Source: DASXMT01 sp036521415
GTDB lineage: Bacteria > Actinomycetota > Acidimicrobiia > Acidimicrobiales > RAAP-2
Reading direction: 5' to 3'
DNA length: 64,000 nt
Assembly (NCBI GenBank): GCA_036521415.1
Contig: DATDHU010000066.1
Coordinates: 10,928-74,927, forward strand
The number at the start of each line of letters is the position of its first letter. Position 1 is the first letter of the stretch. The notes below the pieces were generated by a model. It had not been told where the DNA came from. It searched no databases and worked only from the letters and a program-made list of their open reading frames with translations. The position numbers and the translations under genes were made by a program. Below, one piece after another: positions 43,244 to 52,133 of the stretch.

Positions 43244-44929
43244 GTGACAGGCGATGGCATGGCCCCGACAGACGATCGAAAGAGTCCATCCGATGACGTG
43301 AGCTCGCCCACCCTGACCGCGGCACAGCTGGCTGAGCTGGCCGCCTTCGGGTCCGAGCGGGCGGTGGACGTCGGCGACACCCTGTTCCGCGCCGGCGATG
43401 CGGCCTACGACTTCGTGGTCGTCCTCGACGGGGAGGTCGAGGTGGTGCGGCCGGACGACACCGGTGACGTGGTCATCGTCACCCACGGGCCGGGACGGTT
43501 CATCGGCGAGCTGAGCCTGGTCACCGGCGAGCGGCCGTACCTCACCGCCCGGATGGCCCGCGCCGGCCGGGTCCTGGTCATCGAGCCCGACGAGTTCAAA
43601 CAGATGATGAGCTCCAAGCCAGACATCGCCGACATCATCTTCGGGGCCCTCGTCGCCCGCCGGGAACGGCTCCAGTCCGGTGAAGGCGCCCGAGCGGTAC
43701 GGATCATTGGCTCCCGCTTCTCGCCCCCGGCGATGGCCCTGCGGGTCTTCGCCGCCCAGAACCACCTGGTCCATTCCTGGGTCGACCTCGAGGACGCCGA
43801 CGACGTCGGCGTCCTCCTGGCCAGCATGGGACTGCGTCCCGTCGACACACCCGTGGTGGTCACTTCAACGACCGTGCTGCGCCACGCCACCGTGGGTGAG
43901 TTTGCCGAGCTGCTGGGCCTCACCTATCAGCCCAGGCCGGGCTTCACCTTCGACCTGGTGGTGGTTGGCACCGGTCCGGCCGGTCTGGCCTCGGCCGTCT
44001 ACGGCGCCTCGGAAGGCCTCTCCACCGTGTCGCTGGATGCGGTGGGATCAGGCGGGCAGGCCGGGGCCAGCTCCCGCATCGAGAACTACGTGGGCTTCCC
44101 CAACGGTGTCTCGGGGGGCGAGCTCACCGGGCGCGCCGCCATCCAGGCCCAACGCCTCGGGGCCCGCATCAACGCTCCTTGCGAAGTGACCGGGCTCCGC
44201 GTCGAGAGCGGGTTCCATGTCTTGGTGCTGGCCGACGGCAGCGAGATCCCTACCCGCGCCGTCATCGTGGCCACCGGCGCGCGCTACCGACGCCTGGCCG
44301 TGCCCGATCTCGAGCGATTCGAGGGAGCCGGTGTCTACTACGCGGCCACCGACCTCGAGGCCCGGGTCTGCGGCGGCCTCGAGGTCTTCGTGCTGGGAGG
44401 CGGCAACTCGGCCGGGCAGGCCGCCCTCTACCTGGCCCAGCAGGGCAGCAAGGTCTCGATCGCCATCCGGCGCGACGACCTGTCGGCCAGCATGTCGCAT
44501 TACCTGATCGAGCGAATCGAAGCCGACCCTCGCATCAAGGTGCACACCTGCACCGAGGTACGGGGGCTGGCCGGTGACACCCACCTCGAGCAGGTGACCA
44601 TCGAGCACACGGCCTCCGGAGAGCGCCGAACGGTTCCGTGCTCGGGCCTGTTCTGCTTCATCGGAGCCGTCCCGGCGACCGAATGGCTCGACGACCTCGT
44701 CGAGCTCGATGGGAACGGATTCGTCCTCACCGACCGTTCCCTCTCTGACCCGGCGGCCACCGATCCCTCCTTTGCCGGCCGGGCGCCTCTCCCCTACGAG
44801 ACTTCGGTGCCCGGCATCTTCGCCGTGGGCGACGTCCGCCAAGGGTCACTCAAGCGGGTTGCGTCAGCAGTGGGCGAGGGGTCGAGCGCGGTGCGGTCGG
44901 TGCACGATCACTTGGCCGGCTCGGGGTGA
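43244..44929 (+). CDS. Cyclic-nucleotide-binding domain fused to TrxR-like FAD oxidoreductase (no CxxC)
   Basis: GTG 43244 has an excellent GGAGGAG site; the product is 561 residues. Residues about 25-140 form a cNMP-binding/CRP-type domain (VDVGDTLFRAGDAAYDFVVV, FIGELSLVTGERPYLTARM). A short thioredoxin-like segment follows, then a thioredoxin-reductase module with VVVGTGPAGLASAVYGASEG (FAD), LGGGNSAGQAALYLAQ (NADPH) and PGIFAVGDVRQG. The TrxR redox CxxC is replaced (YAATD where CATCD is expected), so it cannot reduce thioredoxin in the normal way. The TGA overlaps a possible GTG start of the following zinc-finger gene. Confidence 0.92.
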   Translation: MTGDGMAPTDDRKSPSDDVSSPTLTAAQLAELAAFGSERAVDVGDTLFRAGDAAYDFVVVLDGEVEVVRPDDTGDVVIVTHGPGRFIGELSLVTGERPYLTARMARAGRVLVIEPDEFKQMMSSKPDIADIIFGALVARRERLQSGEGARAVRIIGSRFSPPAMALRVFAAQNHLVHSWVDLEDADDVGVLLASMGLRPVDTPVVVTSTTVLRHATVGEFAELLGLTYQPRPGFTFDLVVVGTGPAGLASAVYGASEGLSTVSLDAVGSGGQAGASSRIENYVGFPNGVSGGELTGRAAIQAQRLGARINAPCEVTGLRVESGFHVLVLADGSEIPTRAVIVATGARYRRLAVPDLERFEGAGVYYAATDLEARVCGGLEVFVLGGGNSAGQAALYLAQQGSKVSIAIRRDDLSASMSHYLIERIEADPRIKVHTCTEVRGLAGDTHLEQVTIEHTASGERRTVPCSGLFCFIGAVPATEWLDDLVELDGNGFVLTDRSLSDPAATDPSFAGRAPLPYETSVPGIFAVGDVRQGSLKRVASAVGEGSSAVRSVHDHLAGSG

Positions 44930-45315
44930 CGGTGCGGCCGCGTCAACCGCCCGGTCCGCATAACCTGGACGACATGGCCGGAGAGATCGATCCCGCCGTG
45001 CCCCCCAGTGGGACCGGGTGCGCCGACTGCATGGCCGTCGACGGGTGGTGGTTCCACCTTCGCCGGTGTGCACAGTGCGGTCATATCGGCTGCTGTGATT
45101 CCTCACCCGCGCAGCACGCCAAAAGGCACGCGGCCGAGGCTGGGCACCCGATGATCCGCAGTTTCGAGCCCGGTGAGGACTGGTACTGGAGCTACGTCAC
45201 CGAGGAGGCCTACGAAGGTCCCGCTCTGGCTCCACCCGAGCACCACCCCATCAATCAACCGGTCCCGGGCCCGGCGGGCAAGGTCCCATCTGATTGGATG
45301 CAGCACCTGCACTGA
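44926..45315 (+). CDS. UBP-type zinc finger protein
   Basis: A 113-129 residue protein built round a ZnF-UBP domain: GTGCADCMAVDGWWFHLRRC, AQCGHIGCCDSSPAQHAKRHA and GHPMIRSFEPGEDWYW supply the Cys/His zinc ligands. In eukaryotes this fold binds ubiquitin C-termini; in bacteria it occurs as stand-alone proteins, often beside cNMP-TrxR-like flavoproteins, with no known ligand. Start is either GTG 44926, overlapping the upstream stop as GTGA, or ATG 44974. The pairing suggests that both act in one redox or regulatory step. Confidence 0.92.
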   Translation: MTVRPRQPPGPHNLDDMAGEIDPAVPPSGTGCADCMAVDGWWFHLRRCAQCGHIGCCDSSPAQHAKRHAAEAGHPMIRSFEPGEDWYWSYVTEEAYEGPALAPPEHHPINQPVPGPAGKVPSDWMQHLH

Positions 45316-45363
45316 GCTGCACGGCGGGCTCGTGCCCGGCGATGAGGCTTGCCGCTACCGGTT

Positions 45364-46500
45364 CTAAACCGGCTCAGCTATTACCTCGGGGGCGAACCGG
45401 AACAGCCGGGCTGCGGTGTCGCGGAAGACCTTCTCAGCCTCTCCGGGCTGGAGCTGGGCACCCAGCCGATCAACCGTCGCACGCGAGTGGGGAAACGTGC
45501 CCTCCTCGTGGGGATAGTCCGAGCCCCACAACAACGCCTCGACGCCGGTGATGTTGATGTTCTGCATGCCGACCTGGTCGTCCTGAAAGGTGGCATGGAC
45601 CTGGCGACGGACGTAGAAGCTCGGGCTCTCGTCGAGCCGCGGGGTGATGACCGGCTTGGGCGGCCGGTTCGTCCGGGCCAGACGGGCCGAGCCCATATTG
45701 TCAGTGGTGCCGTAGCGGTCGAAGGACTCGGTGTAGAAGTCGATGGTCTCCATCATCCACGGCAGCCAGCCCACGTTGTACTCGACGAAGACGACGTGCA
45801 GCTCGGGATGCCGCTCGAGCACGCCCGACGTAGCCAAGAGCGCGGCCGTCCTCGGGCCGACCGACTGGGTGGCCAGGAGGTTCGCCACCGTGGCCCCGGG
45901 CCCGCGGTACCAGATCATGTCGTGGCCGGTGCCCTGGTGCATGACCACCGGGAGGCGGGCTGCCTCCACGGCATTCCATAATGGCTCCCAGTGGCGATGG
46001 TTGTAGGAGGGCTCGGCGACGGTCGGGAGCATGGCTGCGCCCAGGCCCAGGGTGGCGATGTACTCCACCTCGGCGATGGCGTCCTCCAGCCGCCAGGTCG
46101 GGATGACACCGGCGCAACGGAACCGGGGGGACTGCCGCTCGAGCTGGTCGTGGACCCAGTCGTTGTAGATGCGGCAGGACACGCGGCCATCGTCGGGGTC
46201 CTGCAGCATCCACACGTACAGCCCGATGGTGGGGAAGATGCACTCCCCGACGATGCCCTCCTGGCGCATGACTCCGAGGCGGTGTTCAGGTTCGATGACG
46301 GCCAGGCGCTCGGCCTCGGACGAACCGGACTTGCCGATGTGGGACCCGTCCAGGATCAGCGACCAACCGCCGTCCTCGGTCGCCTGGATGCCCTGCATGG
46401 CCCGATCCCGCATGGAGGCCGGGAGGTTCGCGCTCCAGAGGTCCCGGGGCTCGTTCACGTGTGAGTCGGCCGAGATCATTCCCAACAACGATGTCGACAT
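45364..46500 (-). CDS. Amidohydrolase family (decarboxylase-like) protein
   Basis: The 378-residue TIM-barrel protein belongs to the amidohydrolase_2 group: ISADSHVNEP with the first metal ligands, PVVMHQGTGHD with the strand-5 His, VVFVEYNVGWLPWMME and the conserved Asp in LLWGSDYPHEEG. Relatives decarboxylate or hydrate aromatic and lactone substrates such as aminocarboxymuconate semialdehyde. ATG 46500 follows a GGTGGAGG site. Product specificity is unknown. Confidence 0.9.
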   Translation of the reverse strand: MSTSLLGMISADSHVNEPRDLWSANLPASMRDRAMQGIQATEDGGWSLILDGSHIGKSGSSEAERLAVIEPEHRLGVMRQEGIVGECIFPTIGLYVWMLQDPDDGRVSCRIYNDWVHDQLERQSPRFRCAGVIPTWRLEDAIAEVEYIATLGLGAAMLPTVAEPSYNHRHWEPLWNAVEAARLPVVMHQGTGHDMIWYRGPGATVANLLATQSVGPRTAALLATSGVLERHPELHVVFVEYNVGWLPWMMETIDFYTESFDRYGTTDNMGSARLARTNRPPKPVITPRLDESPSFYVRRQVHATFQDDQVGMQNINITGVEALLWGSDYPHEEGTFPHSRATVDRLGAQLQPGEAEKVFRDTAARLFRFAPEVIAEPV

Positions 46501-46633
46501 TCCTCCACCTCAGTTCTCGGCGACGGAGCATGACCCAAGACCATCGTGCGATCGAGCAGGCTCCGGACTGTCCCCACTGCTTCAGCAGGCTAGTTCGGGG
46601 ACTCCGTTCCCCAGCTCCGTGGGATGATGCGGC

Positions 46634-47704
46634 ATGCCCGGACTCGAGTTCTGGACCGTCCGCCTGGCCCTGCCCGGGACTATCGCGCGGGCCGCCCGGC
46701 GGTCTGAGGACGAAGGCTGGCGGGGCCTGGCCCTCGGCGACTCCCAAAACATCGCCGCCGACCCGTTCGTCGAACTGGCCCTGGCTGCTGCGGCCACCTC
46801 CACGCTGGGCCTGGCCACCGCGGTCACCAACCCGGTGACCCGCCACCCTGCGGTCACGGCCACCGCCATCGCCACCGTGCAGGCCGAATCCGGAGGCCGT
46901 GCCGTGCTGGGCATCGGACGGGGAGACTCGGCCCTGGCCCACATCGGGATGGCGCCGGCACCAGTGGCCGTGTTCGAGCGCTACGCGGCCCAGGTGCGGG
47001 ATTACCTGCGGGGCGCGGACGTCCCCTTCGATGAGATGCCCGAGTACCGACGGTCGGAGACACTCCTCATGGCGGGAACCCCGGCATCAAGCAGGCTCCG
47101 CTGGCTCCCAGAGGGCCTGCCCAAGGTCCCCGTCGACGTCGTGGCCACCGGTCCGCTGGTGATCGGAGTGGCAGCCCGGGTGGCCGACCGCGTGACGTTC
47201 TCCGTCGGCGCCGACCCCGGACGACTGCGCTGGGCCATGGGCGCCCATGCCGCCGCCCGGCTGGAGGCCGGCCTCGCTCCCACCCGCACCCGGCCTGGCA
47301 TCTTCATTCCCATCGTCGTCCACGAGGACAGGGCGACAGCCCGCCGACTGATCTCGGGGGCGGTGGGGTCACTCGCTCGCTTCTCGGTCATGCACGGCAC
47401 CGTGACCGGGCCGGTGAGCGGCGATCAGCGCCGCAGTCTCGAGGCCGTCCACTCGTCCTACGACATGAACAGCCACTTCGGCGACGGTTCGGCCCAGTCG
47501 ATGGCCCTGACCGATGCCGTCATCGATTCCTTCGGCATCGCCGGTCCGGCCCTCTACTGCGTCGACCGCTTGGCCGAGCTCGCTGAACTGGGAGTGGGTC
47601 GGGTCGTGGTCGCCCCGGGGGCCGCAGCCAGTGGCGAACGGCGCGATGCGCTGCGAGCAGCCCGTCGCCGACTGGTCGACCACGTCCTCCCTGCCTTGAC
47701 CTGA
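46634..47704 (+). CDS. LLM class F420/FMN-dependent oxidoreductase
   Basis: A 356-residue luciferase-like protein: LGLATAVTNPVTRHPAVTA, then GRAVLGIGRGDSALAHIG (cofactor-binding), DVVATGPLVIGVAARVADRV and a C-terminal ELGVGRVVVAPG strand. The pattern resembles the MER/F420-dependent branch common in actinobacteria. Substrate unknown. It lies divergent to the amidohydrolase and is followed by a short GC-rich tandem repeat. Confidence 0.88.
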   Translation: MPGLEFWTVRLALPGTIARAARRSEDEGWRGLALGDSQNIAADPFVELALAAAATSTLGLATAVTNPVTRHPAVTATAIATVQAESGGRAVLGIGRGDSALAHIGMAPAPVAVFERYAAQVRDYLRGADVPFDEMPEYRRSETLLMAGTPASSRLRWLPEGLPKVPVDVVATGPLVIGVAARVADRVTFSVGADPGRLRWAMGAHAAARLEAGLAPTRTRPGIFIPIVVHEDRATARRLISGAVGSLARFSVMHGTVTGPVSGDQRRSLEAVHSSYDMNSHFGDGSAQSMALTDAVIDSFGIAGPALYCVDRLAELAELGVGRVVVAPGAAASGERRDALRAARRRLVDHVLPALT

Positions 47705-47706
47705 GC

Positions 47707-47766
47707 ACGGCCCGGCCGCCGGATCGGCCGGCCGGAGTACGGCCCGGCCGCCGGATCGGCCGGAGT
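47707..47766. repeat. GC-rich intergenic tandem duplication
   Basis: Two copies of a unit beginning ACGGCCCGGCCGCCGGATCG occur at 47707-47738 (32 bases) and 47739-47766 (28 bases); the first has an extra CCGG. They sit between the LLM gene and the bicupin gene and contain nested CCGG/GGCC palindromes that could fold. Effect unknown. Confidence 0.8.
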
Positions 47767-47791
47767 ACGATGGCGGCGATCGGAGGAGACA

Positions 47792-48781
47792 ATGGTGAGC
47801 ACCTCGACCGAGCTCGGCCTGCGCATCGGTGAGATCAGCGAGGACTGGAGCGGCGACGCCCGGTTCTTCGAGTACTCGAAGGCGGCCAACCCGATCGGGG
47901 CCGGCTTCACCTCCCGGATACCGATCGAGACCTTCTCGGCCGAACTGCACAAGGGTGGGGCCACCCGCGTCGTTCCCCTCGACCTCGCCGCCGCCCTCGG
48001 GATCGCCGACGGCCCGGCCACTAGCCCTGCCCTTCTGGCCAACTTCGTCCATATCCGGCCGGCAGAGAAACTGTCGACCGCGCCGGTGGCCACGTCGGAG
48101 CTCTACTACATCCTGCGGGGCGACGGCATCTCTGTCGTCGACGGCCAGGTCATCAGCTGGACAGCGGGAGACTTCCTCACCCTGCCGTCCGGCTGCCGCT
48201 CGACGCACCATGCCACGACCGACGCCGCCCTGTACTGGGTGACCGACGAGCCGCTCCTCCGCTACCTCGGTGTCCGGCCGGACCAGCCCAGGTTCCGGGC
48301 CACCAAGTATGACGGCACCACCACGAGGGCCGAGTTGGCCAAGGCCCTCGAGGCCCCCCACGCGGCGGACCGCAGCCGGATCAGCGTCCTGCTGGCCAAC
48401 GCCAACCAGAACCAGACCCTGACCATCACCCATGTCCTGTGGGCCATGTACGGGATCGTGCCGGCCCGATCGGCGCAGCGGTCCCACCGCCACCAGTCGG
48501 TCGCCCTCGACCTGTGCGTGGACTGCCCACCAGGCTGTTACACGCTCCTCGGGACGAGGCTGGACGACGGCGGCGACATCGTCGACCCCATCCGCGTCGA
48601 CTGGGCGCCGGGGGCGGCGTTCACCACCCCTCCGGGGATGTGGCACGCCCACTACAACGAGTCGGACGACGACGCCTGGATCGTCCCCATCCAAGATGCC
48701 GGGCTGCAGACGTACCTGCGTTCGCTCGACATCAGGTTCGCTCCTCCGGCCCGGGCGGCCGAGAACGGGCACGGCGACTGA
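47792..48781 (+). CDS. Bicupin, gentisate 1,2-dioxygenase-like
   Basis: The 329-residue protein contains two cupin barrels. The first has SELYYILRGDGISVVDGQ and SWTAGDFLTLPSG; the second has RSHRHQSVALDLCVDC and WAPGAAFTTPPGMWHAHYN. The second barrel keeps the His-x-His iron ligand pattern, while the first looks degenerate, as in gentisate/salicylate-type ring dioxygenases and their relatives. ATG 47792 has a GGAGGAG site. It precedes the molybdo-oxidoreductase gene by 25 bases, suggesting an operon. Confidence 0.82.
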   Translation: MVSTSTELGLRIGEISEDWSGDARFFEYSKAANPIGAGFTSRIPIETFSAELHKGGATRVVPLDLAAALGIADGPATSPALLANFVHIRPAEKLSTAPVATSELYYILRGDGISVVDGQVISWTAGDFLTLPSGCRSTHHATTDAALYWVTDEPLLRYLGVRPDQPRFRATKYDGTTTRAELAKALEAPHAADRSRISVLLANANQNQTLTITHVLWAMYGIVPARSAQRSHRHQSVALDLCVDCPPGCYTLLGTRLDDGGDIVDPIRVDWAPGAAFTTPPGMWHAHYNESDDDAWIVPIQDAGLQTYLRSLDIRFAPPARAAENGHGD

Positions 48782-48806
48782 CTTCAGTAAGGGGACGGGT
48801 GGCAGC

Positions 48807-49418
48807 GTGGCCAAATCAACCAGGGGATTCTTCGGAAGGGGACAGGCGCAACGGGACAAGCGGCTGCCGCCCGGCCAATATGACGCGGGAAGCCAGTGGC
48901 CAGTCCTGACGGCCGAGGTCACACCGACGTTGTCCACCCAATCCTGGTCGTTCGTGATCGAGGGGCTGGTCGAGCGGCAGACCTCGTGGACCTGGGACGA
49001 GATCCGGTCCCTGCCCCCGTCGACTTATGTCGGCGACATTCACTGCGTGACCACCTGGTCGAAGCTGGGCATGACGTTTGCCGGAGTCTCGATCGACACC
49101 CTGCTGGAAGCGGCCCGACCCTTGGCCAACGCCACCCATGTGCTTGCCACGACCCACACCGGCTACACCACCAACCTGCCCATGGCCGACGTCACCGGCG
49201 GCCGGGCCTGGGTGGTCTGGGAGGTCGACGGCCACCCACTTCCCACCGAGCACGGAGGCCCGGCCCGGCTACTCGTCCCCCACCTCTACTTTTGGAAGAG
49301 TGCCAAGTGGGTCTCCGGTCTGGAACTGCTCGACCACAACCAGCCGGGGTTCTGGGAGCAGAACGGCTACCACGACCGCGGTGACCCGTGGCTCGAGCAG
49401 CGCTACCAAGGGGACTGA
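48807..49418 (+). CDS. Sulfite oxidase-like molybdopterin-dependent oxidoreductase
   Basis: A 203-residue soluble Mo-cofactor domain with the Mo-ligand Cys in VGDIHCVTTWSK and the family segments TFAGVSIDTLLEAA, TTNLPMADV and GGPARLLVPHLYFWKSAKW. It lacks a Tat signal and the dimerisation domain of true sulfite oxidases, so it is the compact YedY-like form but cytoplasmic. GTG 48807 is the chosen start. It is followed after four bases by a flavin reductase gene, which probably supplies or accepts its electrons. Confidence 0.92.
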   Translation: MAKSTRGFFGRGQAQRDKRLPPGQYDAGSQWPVLTAEVTPTLSTQSWSFVIEGLVERQTSWTWDEIRSLPPSTYVGDIHCVTTWSKLGMTFAGVSIDTLLEAARPLANATHVLATTHTGYTTNLPMADVTGGRAWVVWEVDGHPLPTEHGGPARLLVPHLYFWKSAKWVSGLELLDHNQPGFWEQNGYHDRGDPWLEQRYQGD

Positions 49419-49422
49419 AGGC

Positions 49423-50133
49423 TTGGACGCCCTGGCAGGGCCGGGCCCATGGCAGAGCGCGACGATCGTCGCCACCAAGGCTGAGACTCCAGGAGCGACC
49501 ACGTTCCGGCTGGCGCTGGCCCGGCCTTCGCCCCACCTGGCCGGCCAGCATTACCTGGTTCGCCTGACCGCACCGGACGGGTACACGGCCACCCGTTCCT
49601 ACTCGGTGGCTTCGGCTCCGGACGGGTCGGCCGAGTTCGAGCTCACGGTCGAGCGCTTGGAAAACGGCGAGGTCTCGACCTTCCTCCACGATGTGGCGGA
49701 GGTGGGCGACGAGCTCGAGGTCCGCGGGCCCATCGGCGGGTGGTTCGTCTGGACAGGCGACACGCCGGCCGTGCTGGTCGGAGGTGGGTCAGGCCTCGTC
49801 CCTGTCATGGCCATGTTGCGGCTGGCCCGGACGACCCACCGGCCGGACCTGGTCCGCCTCGTGGCCTCGGCCCGCACCCCGCACGACCTGTACTACGCCG
49901 ACGAGCTGCCCGGCCCGGAGACAACCGTCGTGTACAGCCGGGAGACGCCACCCTCCTGGCCCCGTCCGGCCGGGCGGCTGACCGGAGCCGACCTGGGCCC
50001 GGCGCTCCTGCCCGGGGCGACGGCGTACGTGTGTGGCTCCCCCGGGTTCGCCGACGCGGCCGGGTCACTCCTGGCCGAGCTGGGGGTACCGCTCGACCGG
50101 ATCCGGGTGGAGCGGTTCGGGCCGACGGGCTAG
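49423..50133 (+). CDS. Ferredoxin-NADP reductase-like FAD/NAD(P) oxidoreductase
   Basis: The 236-residue product has the FNR fold: FAD site TRSYSVAS and the NAD(P) site VLVGGGSGLVPVMAMLRLA, ending with AYVCGSPGFADAAGSLL. No 2Fe-2S domain is attached. TTG 49423, four bases after the preceding stop, is the best start: an in-frame ATG is absent nearby. Its tight linkage to the Mo-oxidoreductase is a recurrent actinobacterial pair and suggests that the two form one redox system. Confidence 0.9.
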   Translation: MDALAGPGPWQSATIVATKAETPGATTFRLALARPSPHLAGQHYLVRLTAPDGYTATRSYSVASAPDGSAEFELTVERLENGEVSTFLHDVAEVGDELEVRGPIGGWFVWTGDTPAVLVGGGSGLVPVMAMLRLARTTHRPDLVRLVASARTPHDLYYADELPGPETTVVYSRETPPSWPRPAGRLTGADLGPALLPGATAYVCGSPGFADAAGSLLAELGVPLDRIRVERFGPTG

Positions 50134-50193
50134 GCCGACGGAGCCCGCTGCGGCGTTCGCAGCCTTGGCGGCTCTGGGCGCCGACGGTGCGGC

Positions 50194-51897
50194 TCAACCC
50201 CGTTGGAGGACGGTGAGCCGGGTGACGGTCGGCAACGACACCCCGGCATGGATGAAGTCGATGGAGCCGCCGAGTCGGGGCGTGACATAGGCGACCGTGG
50301 TGGCCGTCAATTGGAGCTCGAGCGAAGCGCCCGCCTTTGCCGTGTAGCCGATGGTCTCCAGCGGGATCACCAGGGAGTGCGTCTTGCCGTCCAACATGAC
50401 CTGAACGGGCGTGATCTGGTTGTTGACCACGATCCCGGTGGCGGGGTCGACGAGCTGGGCGAACACCCGGGTGGGCCTGTCGCCCGATGTCGCCCTGCCG
50501 GCATAGGTGAGGGTGAGCTTCGGCGCGCCGACGATGACGGCGGCACGGCTGATGGGAACGGTGACGTTCACCGCGTTGGTTGCCGGAGCCGGCGTGACGC
50601 CATAAGCCACGGCATCGACTGCGTTGGCTGCAACCGAGTTGGCGGGGAGCGCGGGCGGCCCGGACCCTCCCGAGGCGGTCAGCGCCAACGACCCGGAGCC
50701 GGTCCCTCCTATTGGGGCACCCGCCGGTAGGGGGTAGTGGGGGGCCTCGTAGGACGTGCCGTGCTGATCGACGAAGGCAAAGCCGCTGAGCACGCCGACC
50801 GAGGCGTCCCTAGCCACGTAGTGCTGCATCCACGCCAGCGAGAGGGAGCCGGCATCGAGGGCGGAGCCCGGGTCGGTCAGGCAGACCCCATGGCCGCCGC
50901 AGAACCAGGCCATCGAGACCGTCGTCCCTTGTTTCTTGAGTGCCTCGTAATTGGCCACGCCCTCATCGAGAGTGAAGAGATCGTCGACCGTACCCTGCAC
51001 GATCAGGGTCGGGACGGTCACCGTGGCCAGGTACTGGGCCGGTCCGCGCCGGTCGAAGAACGAAGCGGCCTTGGCATCGATCATCCCCGAGCTGTTCAGT
51101 TCCTGGTCCGCGGTCGTGATCTCCGGATCGAGCCGGGCCGTCGAGGCGACACTCGCCAAGATGTTGCTCCAACCCGCCTTGGGGGTCTGGTTCTTGTCCA
51201 GGCTGGTGCCGAGCGAGTTCCAGGCGATGGTCGGGGCAATGGCGTCGATGCGACAGTCCCGCGAGGCTGCGACGAACTGGATCCCGCCCCCGTAGGACTC
51301 ACCCACCATGCCCACCCGAGGCACACCGGAGCGATCGAGCTCGACGCCGCGCTGTTGGCTCAACCAGTTGATCATGGCCGACACGTCCTTGGCCTCGTAG
51401 TTCGGACTATCGACCTCGGCGTTGCCGGCCGACTTCCCGAATCCACGGGGGTCCCATGTGAGGACGTTGAAACCGCTCTGCGAGAGTTGCCCGATGCTCA
51501 GGGCGCCCTGGATGCCGGCCTGCGACGTATCGGTGTCACCCGACTGACCCCAACCGGGGCCCATGAGCACGGTGGGACGGTCCTGACCACCGGCCGACGA
51601 GTCGGGAAACCAGTGGATCCGGATCTTCGAGCCGTCGAACGACGTCAGGTCGAAGTCGGACGGGATGCCGCTCACCGGCGTCGCCGAGGTCGATCTCCAA
51701 TTGGGCGGCGGGTGGCAGGAGGCCGAGGTGGTTGCCGAGGGGGTCTGAGCCCCCGAGGCCCCGGAGGAGGACCAGGCGCCGAAAGCGGCGGCGGCCACGG
51801 TGACACTGAGGAGGGCCCTCACTGCGAATCGAAGCGGTGCCCCGCAACGCCCGGCGTCGGAGATCGTCCCTACCCCTCGGGGATGGCGTCCCACCAT
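50194..51897 (-). CDS. Secreted S15/CocE-type alpha/beta hydrolase
   Basis: From ATG 51897 the product has 567 residues, beginning with an Arg-rich stretch and a signal sequence (RALLSVTVAAAAFGAWSSSG; GTG 51822 is an alternative start). The catalytic domain shows LTWDPRGFGKSAG, nucleophile Ser in VGESYGGGIQF, Asp in QGTVDDLFTL and His in FCGGHGVCLTD. A C-terminal beta-sandwich like that of X-Pro dipeptidyl peptidases/CocE esterases follows (VNVTVPISRAAVIVGAPKLT). It should cleave peptides or esters outside the membrane. Confidence 0.87.
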   Translation of the reverse strand: MVGRHPRGVGTISDAGRCGAPLRFAVRALLSVTVAAAAFGAWSSSGASGAQTPSATTSASCHPPPNWRSTSATPVSGIPSDFDLTSFDGSKIRIHWFPDSSAGGQDRPTVLMGPGWGQSGDTDTSQAGIQGALSIGQLSQSGFNVLTWDPRGFGKSAGNAEVDSPNYEAKDVSAMINWLSQQRGVELDRSGVPRVGMVGESYGGGIQFVAASRDCRIDAIAPTIAWNSLGTSLDKNQTPKAGWSNILASVASTARLDPEITTADQELNSSGMIDAKAASFFDRRGPAQYLATVTVPTLIVQGTVDDLFTLDEGVANYEALKKQGTTVSMAWFCGGHGVCLTDPGSALDAGSLSLAWMQHYVARDASVGVLSGFAFVDQHGTSYEAPHYPLPAGAPIGGTGSGSLALTASGGSGPPALPANSVAANAVDAVAYGVTPAPATNAVNVTVPISRAAVIVGAPKLTLTYAGRATSGDRPTRVFAQLVDPATGIVVNNQITPVQVMLDGKTHSLVIPLETIGYTAKAGASLELQLTATTVAYVTPRLGGSIDFIHAGVSLPTVTRLTVLQRG

Positions 51898-52133
51898 TGG
51901 CACCACCACTCGGACCCGACCAGGATGCGCAGCTTCTGGTGCCAGCAGTACGAGAGCTCCTTGTACGGCTCGAGATAGTACCGACAGTTTTCGCACTTCT
52001 CGTCGCCCGAGGGCTGGGCCCGGAGCACCGCGTTGTCTGCGAGGTGCCGGAGCTCGATCGATAGCTTCTCATCGATTTCCTTGGGTTCTGGCTCTGGAAT
52101 GACGTAGTCGGACACGTGAGCAAGGTACCGCAT
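51870..52133 (-). CDS. Small four-cysteine protein, HiPIP-like
   Basis: An 87-residue protein (ATG 52133; GTG 52115 also possible) with cysteines arranged CENC-RYYLEPYKELSYC-WHQ...WWCQWW. The order C-x2-C ... C-x(8)-V-x3-W-W-C-x2-W nearly fits the high-potential iron-sulfur protein signature, in which the residue two before the last Cys is normally Gly. It could instead be a zinc ribbon. The N-terminal half is acidic and helical with no export signal. It overlaps the start of the secreted hydrolase gene by 28 bases. Confidence 0.65.
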   Translation of the reverse strand: MRYLAHVSDYVIPEPEPKEIDEKLSIELRHLADNAVLRAQPSGDEKCENCRYYLEPYKELSYCWHQKLRILVGSEWWCQWWDAIPEG

